Notes under the pieces: model-generated
Told to the model about the DNA's origin: nothing
Seen by the model: only the letters and a program-made list of their open reading frames with translations
Database searches by the model: none
Translations under genes and position numbers: made by a program
Assembly: GCA_964467345.1 (NCBI GenBank)
Contig: CAYXPY010000008.1
Location: forward strand, 9,082 to 73,081
DNA from: SM1-50 sp964467345
Lineage (GTDB): Archaea; Thermoplasmatota; E2; DHVEG-1
Reading direction: 5' to 3'
Length of the DNA: 64,000 nucleotides
Part shown: piece after piece, positions 8,260 to 17,141 of the stretch
How the letters are laid out: each line of letters begins with the position of its first letter
How positions within the stretch are numbered: position 1 is the first letter of the stretch

Positions 8260-8646
8260 TTATTTTTCTATTGAAGAAATGAGATTGTGAAGCTGGTCCA
8301 GGTCAGATCTAATGTTCTCTACTTCCTGCATCTTTTCTTTTTCAAAGCTTTTCAGAATCGTTGGTAGATCTGCAGTAAGCTTGTAGAGATGAACTGGTCT
8401 TCCCTTTCCTTTCTTCTTCTCATCGCGTTTCTTTGCCCATCCTCTTCGTCGGAGTTCTTGCATAGCGACGCTTACTTCTGGTTGGCGAAGATCCGCCCCT
8501 TGTTCAACGTCTGCAGAGCGACATTCATCCACCTGAGAAATGTAGAGTAATGTCTTAGCAAGATTCTTAGGCATCCCGAGCTCTGAGAACAACTGGACTG
8601 CTTTATTTTCATTATCATCCAATACAAACGACTTTTTCCGTTTCAT
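8260..8646 (-). CDS. Winged-helix transcriptional regulator
   Basis: A 128-aa predicted DNA-binding protein. Residues about 15-95 form a winged helix-turn-helix (helices around LAKTLLYISQ and QPEVSVAMQELRRRGW, then a Lys-rich wing with GRPVHLYKL). A C-terminal helical tail (residues 97-128) looks like a dimerising coiled coil. It resembles the TrmB/MarR-like archaeal regulators. Target genes are unknown; the neighbours give no clear clue. Confidence 0.8.
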   Translation of the reverse strand: MKRKKSFVLDDNENKAVQLFSELGMPKNLAKTLLYISQVDECRSADVEQGADLRQPEVSVAMQELRRRGWAKKRDEKKKGKGRPVHLYKLTADLPTILKSFEKEKMQEVENIRSDLDQLHNLISSIEK

Positions 8647-8727
8647 ACATTCTCCTCGCGGAATAAATCAATTCTGAAGTATATATATTTTTCCAATTTT
8701 TTCACTTAATTTTTATATCTTATTCTA

Positions 8728-9174
8728 TTATTTAAATCTTTTTATTTTTAATTTGCTTTCCTCCATCATACATTTCGCAAGGTCATCAGGATAGTCCCCT
8801 GCATAGATGATTTCGGTCACCCCCGCGTTTATCAACATCTTCACACACACAACGCACGGAGTGTTCGTACAATAGAGGACAGAGCCCTTAATAGAGACGC
8901 CGAACACTGCTGCCTGAATAATCGCGTTCTGCTCCGCATGCAACCCCCGACACAGCTCATGTCTCTCCCCCGAAGGAATGTTCTGATCCTCACGGATGCA
9001 ACCCGTCTCTGAACAGTGTTTCAGACCTTTTGGTGCTCCATTATAGCCAGTGCTCAGAATATGTTTATCCTTGACGAGGATGGCACCAACTTTCCGACGT
9101 AGACACGTGCTTCGTTTTGCAACTACATAAGCCATTTCCATAAAATATTCATCATAGGATGGTCTTGTTTCCAT
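8728..9174 (-). CDS. dCMP deaminase family protein (ComEB-like)
   Basis: Zinc-dependent cytidine/deoxycytidylate deaminase fold, 148 aa from the ATG at 9174, giving METRPSYDEYFMEMAYVVAKRS, the usual N-terminus. The zinc motif is HAEQNAI for His and catalytic Glu, and PCVVC for the two Cys. An additional Cys/His set (HCSETGC, then HELCRG) matches the structural zinc insertion of dCMP deaminases. Likely role: dCMP to dUMP for thymidylate synthesis. A three-codon extension upstream is possible. Confidence 0.9.
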   Translation of the reverse strand: METRPSYDEYFMEMAYVVAKRSTCLRRKVGAILVKDKHILSTGYNGAPKGLKHCSETGCIREDQNIPSGERHELCRGLHAEQNAIIQAAVFGVSIKGSVLYCTNTPCVVCVKMLINAGVTEIIYAGDYPDDLAKCMMEESKLKIKRFK

Positions 9175-9213
9175 GAAAATCAAAACGATGAATGAAAGTC
9201 TAGCTTAATAAAA

Positions 9214-11937
9214 TTATGATTCGTCCCTAAGGACGGTGCCGTTTTGTCTCAGAAAGAATACATGCTCCCCAAACAACGCACGGAACACTGTAGTCAACAG
9301 AGAAAAACCAAGAATGATGCCCCAGACCACGGGGTCAATGATGGGGGTCGTCGTAAAAAGAGTGTTCAATGAAGGGAGATAAATAATCGCAAGAATCATC
9401 AGAAAAGTGATAATAAAAAAGGATTTCAGCATCACATTGCGTCGTCTGAATCTTTCGATGATTGTTCCTTCACGCAATATAAATACGTAAATCTGTGGAG
9501 AAAGCAAGGTAATCGCAAACGACACAGTCCCTGCTATCAGCTTTGCTTGGGATTCTGTTACTCCCTGATTGAGGATGTAATGGAACGTAAGGATATACCC
9601 TGCAGCGATCGATAAACCAAATATCACTCCGTCCACAACCATGATCAGACGCTGTTTCCTTGAAATAATCGGCTCAGACATCTTCGACGGGTGTCGTTTC
9701 ATGATGTCCTTATCAGCAGAATCAGTACTCACCCCGATACTAGGGAATGATTCCATAATGACGTTGGACCACAGCAACTGCAGTGGCATGAGTGGGACCG
9801 GGTAACCGAAAAGCGGTGTAATCAGAATTCCAACAACCTTACCGATGTTGTTTGTAAGCAGGTATCGGATAAGCTTCTTAAGGTTTTGATATACGCGTCG
9901 GCCTTCCTCGACAGCCTTGACAATAACTGAAAAATTATCATCTGTAAGGATGATATTTGCTGCCTCTTGTGACACCTGGGTCCCTGCCCGTCCCATCGCG
10001 ATGCCGACATCAGCTTTTTTCAAGGCAGGGGCGTCATTGACGCCGTCACCGGTCATGGCGACGATGTGGTTCTTCGCCCGTAATTTTTCAACAATCTTTA
10101 ATTTATCAAGCGGTGCGACACGAGAATACACCCGGAGATGTTCCACATGGTTTTCGAATTCCTCATCGCTCATTTGCTCTAAGTCTTTGCCTTCAATTGC
10201 TTGTTGTATATCCGAAGCAATACCAACACTCTCAGCAATAGAAAAACCAGTTTTAATGCTGTCACCAGTAATCATCACGACGTTGATGTTTGCATCTTTC
10301 GTTTCCTGAATCATCTGCTTGACTTCATCTTTTGGCGGGTCATAGATAGCTGCGGTTGCAAGAAACGTAAAACCAGAGAGATTCTTTATATCAATTTTAT
10401 CGATGTTATCAACATTAGATTTCTTCACAAAACCTATGAGACGGAACCCTTTTTCAGATCGAGTGCAAAGTTCTTTTATGATATGTTGCCGGTGATGGTC
10501 ATCAAGCGGTTTTACAGCCCCATCGATATAATACGTATCACAGAAAGAAAGAACAGTTTCTGGTGCGCCTTTTACATAGATATTCTTCTTTCCCAGGGGA
10601 TCCTGCGTTAGTATCGCTGAAAACATAAGTTCCGAGGAGAAGGGGACACAATCGATGATTTTAAATGAATCAAACTGGCTTGGTTTAAAACCATTTAAAA
10701 TCGACGCTTTTATAAGAGCGATTTCAGTGGGATCACCAAGTTCCTTAATGATGTTTCCATCCTCTTCGACAATCTGTGCAGTAGAACATTTCACGGAGGT
10801 GAGGAACAAATCATGCAGAAGAGCAGATTTTCCTTCGGCTATCATCTTAAACACATCAGACATCACAAAAAACTTCGTCCCAATGAAAAATTCCTTTACC
10901 GTCATATCATGTTTCGTGATCGTCCCTGTTTTATCAGTGCAGATATAATCCACGTTCCCGAGAGTCTCAACTGAAGAAAGCTGCTTTATGATGACCGAGT
11001 TTTTCGCAAGACGTTCCATCGCAAGGGATAATGCAATGGTCATCGATGCTGGTAAACCCTCGGGAAACACCGCGACAAGGATGCTAATCGCAAGTAAAAT
11101 GGAAAAACCAAGATCATCTCCTCGTAGATATCCCATCACCAAAACCAGAACAAGAGCAACGACAGCCAAAGCAACCAGGGCTTTTACTTCTTTTCCCATT
11201 TTCTTTTGAAGGGGTGTTCGTTCGTCTTCTGTTTCTTGAATGTTCGTTGCGATTTTCCCAATCTCAGTAGCGTTTCCTGTTTTAACAACAAGTGCTTTCG
11301 CATGACCACTGAGGACTTTACTACCTGCGAATACGATATTTTTCATCTCATAGAGTTTGAGGTTTTTCTCAATGATTGGTCGGGTGTCTTTTAATATCGG
11401 TTCGCTTTCACCAGTGAGATGCGCTTCATCAACAAGAAGATCGGTTGATACTATAAGTCGTGCATCGCTGGGGATAATGTCACCTGATTCAAAGATGATG
11501 ACATCACCAGGGACCAAGAATTTTGACGCGATGACATCGACATTCCCATCACGGATGACTTTACATTGCGGGGAGAGGATTTTTTTAAGCTCTTCAGCTG
11601 CTTTTTCTGCCTTTCCTTCCTGAATGAGACTGATGATCGTGTTGATAATGACGACAGCGACAATTGCGATTGCCTCAAGAGCATCCTGAATGATAAAAAA
11701 TGAAAGAAGAGCAGCTATGATGAGGATGAGTGCCATTGGTTCGATAAGTGCTTCAAGTATCTTGCGAAAAATGGTTTTCTTTTTTGTCTTTGCGAATTCA
11801 TTAGGTCCATAGATGCGCAAGCGATCCTTGGCGATATTTTCAGAAAGACCTTGGGCAGAGCTCTGGAAAACGGAGAATAATTCTTTGCTGGTTTGGAAAG
11901 AGAAGCTTCCTGAGAGATCGATTTTTTCAGGTTCCAT
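9214..11937 (-). CDS. P-type cation-transporting ATPase (P2, Ca2+-ATPase-like)
   Basis: ATP-driven membrane cation pump of 907 aa with the full P2 layout: N-terminal cation ATPase domain, actuator motif LTGES at 174-178, membrane helix motif FPEGLP at 291-296, phosphorylated D335 in CTDKTGT, KGAPE in the nucleotide domain, TGDGVNDAPALKKADVG, and four to six C-terminal helices. P2 pumps carry Ca2+ or Na+/K+; the PEGLP motif and the neighbouring helices are most like Ca2+ pumps, but specificity is not proven. It is divergent from the phosphofructokinase gene. Confidence 0.9.
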   Translation of the reverse strand: MEPEKIDLSGSFSFQTSKELFSVFQSSAQGLSENIAKDRLRIYGPNEFAKTKKKTIFRKILEALIEPMALILIIAALLSFFIIQDALEAIAIVAVVIINTIISLIQEGKAEKAAEELKKILSPQCKVIRDGNVDVIASKFLVPGDVIIFESGDIIPSDARLIVSTDLLVDEAHLTGESEPILKDTRPIIEKNLKLYEMKNIVFAGSKVLSGHAKALVVKTGNATEIGKIATNIQETEDERTPLQKKMGKEVKALVALAVVALVLVLVMGYLRGDDLGFSILLAISILVAVFPEGLPASMTIALSLAMERLAKNSVIIKQLSSVETLGNVDYICTDKTGTITKHDMTVKEFFIGTKFFVMSDVFKMIAEGKSALLHDLFLTSVKCSTAQIVEEDGNIIKELGDPTEIALIKASILNGFKPSQFDSFKIIDCVPFSSELMFSAILTQDPLGKKNIYVKGAPETVLSFCDTYYIDGAVKPLDDHHRQHIIKELCTRSEKGFRLIGFVKKSNVDNIDKIDIKNLSGFTFLATAAIYDPPKDEVKQMIQETKDANINVVMITGDSIKTGFSIAESVGIASDIQQAIEGKDLEQMSDEEFENHVEHLRVYSRVAPLDKLKIVEKLRAKNHIVAMTGDGVNDAPALKKADVGIAMGRAGTQVSQEAANIILTDDNFSVIVKAVEEGRRVYQNLKKLIRYLLTNNIGKVVGILITPLFGYPVPLMPLQLLWSNVIMESFPSIGVSTDSADKDIMKRHPSKMSEPIISRKQRLIMVVDGVIFGLSIAAGYILTFHYILNQGVTESQAKLIAGTVSFAITLLSPQIYVFILREGTIIERFRRRNVMLKSFFIITFLMILAIIYLPSLNTLFTTTPIIDPVVWGIILGFSLLTTVFRALFGEHVFFLRQNGTVLRDES

Positions 11938-12032
11938 TTTTTCTCCCTTAGTCGCCCACCTGAAATCACGTCTTCTTATATTTAGTTTTCATTTCTAAAA
12001 AAATAGTGATCAATATGAGAGAAACCATATAT

Positions 12033-12040
12033 TATATAAA
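12033..12040 (+). promoter_or_regulatory. TATA box of the phosphofructokinase gene
   Basis: TATATAAA lies 48 nt before the ATG, predicting a transcript start near 12062 and a leader of about 25 nt. That leader contains a GGTGGGAG ribosome binding site at 12077-12084, four nt before the start codon. The arrangement is a textbook archaeal promoter with a leadered mRNA. Confidence 0.6.
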
Positions 12041-12087
12041 GAGTTGAAAGATAAAGATTTTCGAAAAAATAGTACTGGTGGGAGTCT

Positions 12088-13134
12088 ATGAAAAAAATTG
12101 GCATCTTAACTGGCGGTGGCGATTGCCCAGGACTGAACGCAGTGATTCGCGCAGTCGTGAAAAAATCTTCAAAAAATAAATGGGAGGTCATCGGGATTCT
12201 TGATGGATGGAAAGGTCTTATCGAGGGAAACATCAAATCTTTAACCGACCATGATGTCTCTGGTATCCTACCAAAGGGTGGAACAATCCTTGGAACGTCC
12301 CGGACAAATCCCTTTAAGGACCCGAAGAATGTTGACGCACTGATAGCAAATATCAAGAAATTTAAACTCGATGCTTTAATTGCTATCGGTGGCGAGGATA
12401 CCTTAGGGGTCGCGTTGAAACTCCATAAATTAGGGGTCCCTGTCGTCGGTGTCCCAAAGACGATTGATAACGATATCTCAGGAACCGATTATACGTTTGG
12501 TTTTGATACTGCAGTCTCTATTGTTACGGATGCTATAGACCGTCTGCATACCACCGCAGAATCTCATCATCGTATCATGGTGCTTGAGGTCATGGGACGA
12601 CACGCAGGATGGATAGCGACTGTTTCAGGAATCGCTGGTGGTTCTGATGAGATTTTGATACCGGAAATCCCATTTCACATTGATGATGTCTGTAAAAACC
12701 TTAAAGCACGTCATGCGACAGGGAAAAAATTCAGTATTGTGGTCGTCTCTGAAGGAGCAAAACCATGTGATACTGACCAATTTGAGACATTATCTGAAGA
12801 GAAAGACGAATTCGGCCATGTGCGTCTAGGCGGGATTGGCCAGCGTCTTGCCAAAGAAATCGAAAAACGCCTCGGGGTTGAGACTCGATTCACGGTTCTC
12901 GGACATGTCCAGCGTGGTGGCTCTCCAACTGCTTACGACCGGGTCCTTGCCACACGATATGGAGTTGTTGCTGTTGAACTTGTAAAAGACGAACAGTTCG
13001 GTAAGATGGTGGCATTACGAGGATACAAGATCGTCCCAGTCGACCTTAATGAGTCTGTCACAAAACTCAGGACCGTGGATATGGATCTGTACAACATTGC
13101 ACAAACCTTTTTTGCAAAACCACATAAAGAATAA
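12088..13134 (+). CDS. 6-phosphofructokinase, pyrophosphate-type by active-site residues
   Basis: PfkA-family enzyme phosphorylating fructose 6-phosphate, 348 aa. Two positions separate phosphoryl donors. The E. coli ATP enzyme has Gly104 (GGDGS) and Gly124 (PGTIDND), whereas pyrophosphate enzymes have Asp104 and Lys124. Here residues 101-105 are GGEDT with D104, and 123-128 are PKTIDN with K124, numbering identically. Catalytic Asp in TIDND and MGRHAGW are intact. The second residue of the loop is Glu rather than Asp, a mild deviation. The prediction is reversible PPi-dependent glycolysis/gluconeogenesis. Archaea more often use ADP-dependent or PfkB enzymes. Confidence 0.9.
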   Translation: MKKIGILTGGGDCPGLNAVIRAVVKKSSKNKWEVIGILDGWKGLIEGNIKSLTDHDVSGILPKGGTILGTSRTNPFKDPKNVDALIANIKKFKLDALIAIGGEDTLGVALKLHKLGVPVVGVPKTIDNDISGTDYTFGFDTAVSIVTDAIDRLHTTAESHHRIMVLEVMGRHAGWIATVSGIAGGSDEILIPEIPFHIDDVCKNLKARHATGKKFSIVVVSEGAKPCDTDQFETLSEEKDEFGHVRLGGIGQRLAKEIEKRLGVETRFTVLGHVQRGGSPTAYDRVLATRYGVVAVELVKDEQFGKMVALRGYKIVPVDLNESVTKLRTVDMDLYNIAQTFFAKPHKE

Positions 13135-13159
13135 ACCTTCACTATTCCCTTTTTATTCT

Positions 13160-14080
13160 TTATTTTTTTAATGCTACCTCGATTTCCTGGAAATCCCGTG
13201 GGACGTAAGAATGAGCAAACACACTTCGTGCTTCGTCTTCCAGGATATGGAAATCAAGATAGCGAGGGCTGATATGTATCAAAAACAGTTTTTCCACGTT
13301 CGCTTTTTTTGCTATCTCTGCAGCCTGAGTGGCAGTTGTATGTCCGTACCCCAGTGCGACATCCTGAAGTCTTGAGTCAAAGGTAGCCTCATGAATAAGG
13401 ACGTCAGCATTCTGTGAAAAGGAAATCATCTGCTCGCAGGGTTTCGTATCACCAGAAATCACAATCTTCCTGCCTTTTCTAGATGGCCCTAGGATCTCGT
13501 CTGGTGTGATTTTCTTGCCATTAGGTAGCGTGATGGTTTGTCCCTTTTGCAGTCTGCTAAATAACGGACCCTCAGGGATACCAAGCTTTAACGCTTTTGA
13601 TTTATTGAACCGCCCGGGTCGCGGGTGCTCCTGGAGGCAGTAGGAAAGTGCAGGTATGTTATGATTTACTTTCACCGCGGAGATATTGTATTCTTCAAAT
13701 TCAATTTCTTGGCCATCTGCAACCTCATGGGCTATGATTTTATAGCTAGGCCGAAAATATCCCAAGCTCAGAAGTCTACCAGTCAGCTCCTCCATGCCCT
13801 TAGGACCATAGAGGTGCAAGGGCTCATCTCTATCATTAAGCTGCATTGTCTGGATCAAGCCTGGCAATCCAAGGAAATGATCACCGTGGAAATGAGTAAT
13901 GAAAATCTTTGATATCTGCATATAGCTGAGGTTGGATTGCTGGAATTGCCGCTGGGTTCCCTCCCCACAGTCAAACACGATGATCTCACTGCCTCGCTTT
14001 ATCGCTACGGATGAGACGTTTCGTTTTACCGTCGGCCAGCTTCCACCGGTTCCAAGGAAGATGATACGTAATTGCGTCAT
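13160..14080 (-). CDS. rnz: Ribonuclease Z (tRNA 3' processing endonuclease)
   Basis: Metallo-beta-lactamase-fold nuclease that removes tRNA 3' trailers. The 306-aa chain has the zinc motif THFHGDHFLGLPG, the exosite region around PRPGRFNKSKALKLGIPEG used to grip tRNA, and later metal ligands in ISGDT, HEATF and HTTA. Length and motif order match the short RNase Z form. Convergent with the phosphofructokinase gene. Confidence 0.93.
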   Translation of the reverse strand: MTQLRIIFLGTGGSWPTVKRNVSSVAIKRGSEIIVFDCGEGTQRQFQQSNLSYMQISKIFITHFHGDHFLGLPGLIQTMQLNDRDEPLHLYGPKGMEELTGRLLSLGYFRPSYKIIAHEVADGQEIEFEEYNISAVKVNHNIPALSYCLQEHPRPGRFNKSKALKLGIPEGPLFSRLQKGQTITLPNGKKITPDEILGPSRKGRKIVISGDTKPCEQMISFSQNADVLIHEATFDSRLQDVALGYGHTTATQAAEIAKKANVEKLFLIHISPRYLDFHILEDEARSVFAHSYVPRDFQEIEVALKK

Positions 14081-14189
14081 GTGAATGACGGGAACCTCCC
14101 AAGAGGGTAAAAGCGTTTTGGTTAACTAGGAAATACCAAAGAAAAAAGAGAAAAAGAAAGGGGGGTTCCACCCCTGGTTACGTCGTCAG

Positions 14190-15224
14190 TTAAATCTTGA
14201 TATAGAAGAGAAACAGTTTCGCAGGTGTTTTTCCCACGATAGGTAACGCTTCAGCATTTTGAAGAGAGACTGTTATTTCAACATCACCAAACCCAAGGAT
14301 AGTCCCTGAAGATAAGGTCCGCTCTTCACCAATGCGCAGACCAGCGATTTTCCCGGTTGTCTCCTTTCCCATGAGAATTAATCCATTCCCACTCAGAGTA
14401 ATTTTCCATTCGACTCCTAATGCATCAGCATTCCCTGTATTGGTTATGACGGTTTTGACTCGGAATAATCCACCGCTGATGCTTTCAATTTCAATGTGTG
14501 GTGTGGTTCCGATCGTAAACCATACTAAGAAAACCTTGTTTCCGCCATTTGAATCAATGTGAATGTACGTCTCGTAGGTTGTATCTGGCGCAAGTCCCGT
14601 CGTATTGATTGTGACGGTTATCGGGTCATGTTCACCGGTCGAAGTTCCGCTTGTTGGAGACACCTCAAGCCAGCTTTCTGTCCATGAAAGCGTGTAGGAG
14701 AGAGTTCCTGTGCCGCTGTTCCAGATATCAAAGCTTGTGCTTTCGGTGACATTCCCAAGAAGAATTCCAAAGAAGTGGGATTGAGGAGAGAACGTTAACC
14801 AGGGAACATCATGGGAGATGATGAAGACAGTGACGTTAAAAACGCCGTTACCCCCACCATTTGTCGTGATTTGAATATCGCAGCCATGCAACCCACTGTC
14901 TAAACCTGTTGTATCGATCGTGACAGTTATTGGATCAAATTCTCCATTGGTCACACCACTGGTCGGAAACACCGTTACCCAGGGACAGCTCCAGGTTAAC
15001 TCATAGATCAGTTCACAACATCCACCACTTGTCCATATGTTAAAAATCGTGATATTGGTTTCCCCTTCAGACATATTGCCGAAATCATGTGATTTCGGTT
15101 CATATTCTAATATACCGCGCGTTTGAGGATTGCTCTGATCAGTGGTCACGGCCATTGAACTAAAAGCTGAATAGAGTAATAAAAGAACGATACCTGCTCC
15201 AATTATTTTTCCATCATGTTTCAT
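14190..15224 (-). CDS. Exported protein with two BACON-like beta-sandwich repeats
   Basis: A 344-aa secreted or surface protein. The N-terminus MKHDGKIIGAGIVLLLLYSAFSSMAV is a signal peptide or anchor. Two homologous repeats follow (about residues 42-138 and 140-238), each with the pattern S-H-x-F-G, W(S/T)xxWxxxxPTSG, then DPITVTI(D/N)TTGL and a Gly/Asn-rich NGG. This is the BACON/Ig-like pattern found in cell-surface proteins. A C-terminal beta domain (240-344) is of unknown type. Function is probably adhesion or carbohydrate contact; no catalytic motif is seen. It follows two NosD-like genes on the same strand. Confidence 0.75.
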   Translation of the reverse strand: MKHDGKIIGAGIVLLLLYSAFSSMAVTTDQSNPQTRGILEYEPKSHDFGNMSEGETNITIFNIWTSGGCCELIYELTWSCPWVTVFPTSGVTNGEFDPITVTIDTTGLDSGLHGCDIQITTNGGGNGVFNVTVFIISHDVPWLTFSPQSHFFGILLGNVTESTSFDIWNSGTGTLSYTLSWTESWLEVSPTSGTSTGEHDPITVTINTTGLAPDTTYETYIHIDSNGGNKVFLVWFTIGTTPHIEIESISGGLFRVKTVITNTGNADALGVEWKITLSGNGLILMGKETTGKIAGLRIGEERTLSSGTILGFGDVEITVSLQNAEALPIVGKTPAKLFLFYIKI

Positions 15225-15290
15225 TTTTTTTCCCCCTGCTACGATGTTTAAATCTTTATTTTAGTATTTATACTTATCTAAGATGTCCTC

Positions 15291-17141
15291 CTAAATGGGA
15301 GAACTAACGGGAGACCAGTCAAAGTTCAACCATATCAAGGAAAAATTACCCAACCGTATTTTTCCCGGTATAACACAAGGAAGGTTACGTGGCTTCCCCC
15401 AGTAGTTTTGATACCACTGATGGCGTCCATGAGTGATGCTTGTCCCGAAGTAGAACGCATTGATTTTAAAGCTTTGGAAGGAGTTAAGTGAAACAGTCAC
15501 ATCTATGCTTGAATACAACCTCACGCCATAGACGTTATCTGGAAATGAATTCTTTGTGATACTTAGCTGGCGACAGCCATTCTGAACCGAGATACCCTGT
15601 AAACCACTCCCAATGATGTTGCCTGAGATGTTCCCATGAGATGAATGATTCACTAGGATGTTGAAATGACCATTAAAGATGGTAAATCCAGTGACCGTCA
15701 CATAATCTGCCTGAATCGTAATAATATCTCGTGTCCCGTTTCCTTCAAGGATCGTTATGGTCTTGTTTTCTCCGATCAAACGAAGGGATTTATTGATAAA
15801 TACAGCTTCGTAATACGTACCATTGAACACATAGACGGTATCGTTGTCGCCTGCGTCATCGACTGCCTCTTGAATGGAGGTGTAATTATTCGGACCGTTG
15901 CCTCCAACATAAAAGATCGTTTCATCGCAGCTGAGTCGCTGTTTGCCAGGAGACGTAGGGGGACTGTGCAAAGGTGCCCAGTCGATATTCATCCAAGAAA
16001 GGGTGACTTTCTCAAGTTTAATGTACCCGAGGATTGGGTATGGCAGAAGTCGCGCCCGTTCCCAGTAGTTCATCCTCCAGATATTACGTCGATGAACCAG
16101 TGTATGAGCAACAAAACATCCATTGACTTTGTAATTTCTTAAATTATTGTTCTGAATGAGATTCCCAGCAGAGTCCTTGAGATAGATTCCATTGTCATTA
16201 TCCCATAAGGTATTGTTGGTTACGATCGTATCATAGGAGGATTCAAGGAATAAACCAACATCAATGTTTGTGGAAATATCGTTGTGATTTACGACACAGT
16301 AGGAGGTGTCCTTCAACCAAAGTCCATACCAGCGGTTCCATCCGATGGTATTGTCATAAAAGGTGATTTCCGATGAATTGAACGCATACATTCCATTTGC
16401 GTTGTTGACAACGAAATTTCCCCGGACAAGGACCGCCGAGGTGCTTTCGAGATGGACTCCCAGATCTCGACTAGAAACCGTATTGTTGATGATTTCTGAT
16501 GCAAAGGAACCAATGACGTATATTCCCTCCTCGTTATCATAAACAGTATTTGCTTTAATCTTGACCGCTGGGGAGTTGAACACGTAAATCCCATAGGAAT
16601 TGTTACGAATCGTGTTGCATTCAATCCTTGTTCTTGCAGCACCGGATCCTTGCAGGGAGATGCCAAACCCTGCGTTCTCTTGGATGATATTGTCTGATAC
16701 AAGCACATCACCTGCATCAGTGATTTGTATTCCAGCAGAATGTATATCCTCCTTTGCGTTCTGAACCGTAAAATTCTGAATTTGGGTGTTATCGGCTGAG
16801 ATGACGATAACTGAACTATATCTCATACCGTCGATGACCGTGGTATCCTTCCCCTCCCCGATCAGATCAATCGATGTACTAATAATGATGTTTTCCTCAT
16901 ATAAACCGCTATAGACAAAGACGGTGTCTCCGGCTGATGCATCATCAATCGCATCTTGTATTTTGCTGTAATTCCCAGGACCGGAACCACCAACATACAA
17001 GATGGTTTCCAAAAATGCTGATGGTCCTTTCGTCTGTGATTGCTGGCCTGATGCAGAAAGAGGAAAGGAATACAGAAGGACACTGAATAGACAAACCAAG
17101 GTTAATCTCACCAACTTTCCAGATGTTCTCTTTATAACCAA
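15291..17141 (-). CDS. Exported parallel beta-helix (NosD-like) repeat protein
   Basis: A 616-aa secreted protein with signal peptide (VRLTLVCLFSVLLYSFPLSASG). Two related modules each open with the phrase YVGG-GP-NYS/TSIQ-A-DDA-DTV and continue with right-handed beta-helix coils rich in NxI, Nxxxxxxx-G-I. Each ends in a Trp-rich segment (WxxNYW). These are hallmarks of NosD/periplasmic copper-binding-like beta-helices used in surface adhesins or sugar-modifying proteins. The start is unsettled: TTG 17141 directly abuts the GGGGGTGA of the preceding gene's stop, and an in-frame ATA at 17135 has a better ribosome-binding-site spacing. Confidence 0.8.
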   Translation of the reverse strand: MVIKRTSGKLVRLTLVCLFSVLLYSFPLSASGQQSQTKGPSAFLETILYVGGSGPGNYSKIQDAIDDASAGDTVFVYSGLYEENIIISTSIDLIGEGKDTTVIDGMRYSSVIVISADNTQIQNFTVQNAKEDIHSAGIQITDAGDVLVSDNIIQENAGFGISLQGSGAARTRIECNTIRNNSYGIYVFNSPAVKIKANTVYDNEEGIYVIGSFASEIINNTVSSRDLGVHLESTSAVLVRGNFVVNNANGMYAFNSSEITFYDNTIGWNRWYGLWLKDTSYCVVNHNDISTNIDVGLFLESSYDTIVTNNTLWDNDNGIYLKDSAGNLIQNNNLRNYKVNGCFVAHTLVHRRNIWRMNYWERARLLPYPILGYIKLEKVTLSWMNIDWAPLHSPPTSPGKQRLSCDETIFYVGGNGPNNYTSIQEAVDDAGDNDTVYVFNGTYYEAVFINKSLRLIGENKTITILEGNGTRDIITIQADYVTVTGFTIFNGHFNILVNHSSHGNISGNIIGSGLQGISVQNGCRQLSITKNSFPDNVYGVRLYSSIDVTVSLNSFQSFKINAFYFGTSITHGRHQWYQNYWGKPRNLPCVIPGKIRLGNFSLIWLNFDWSPVSSPI

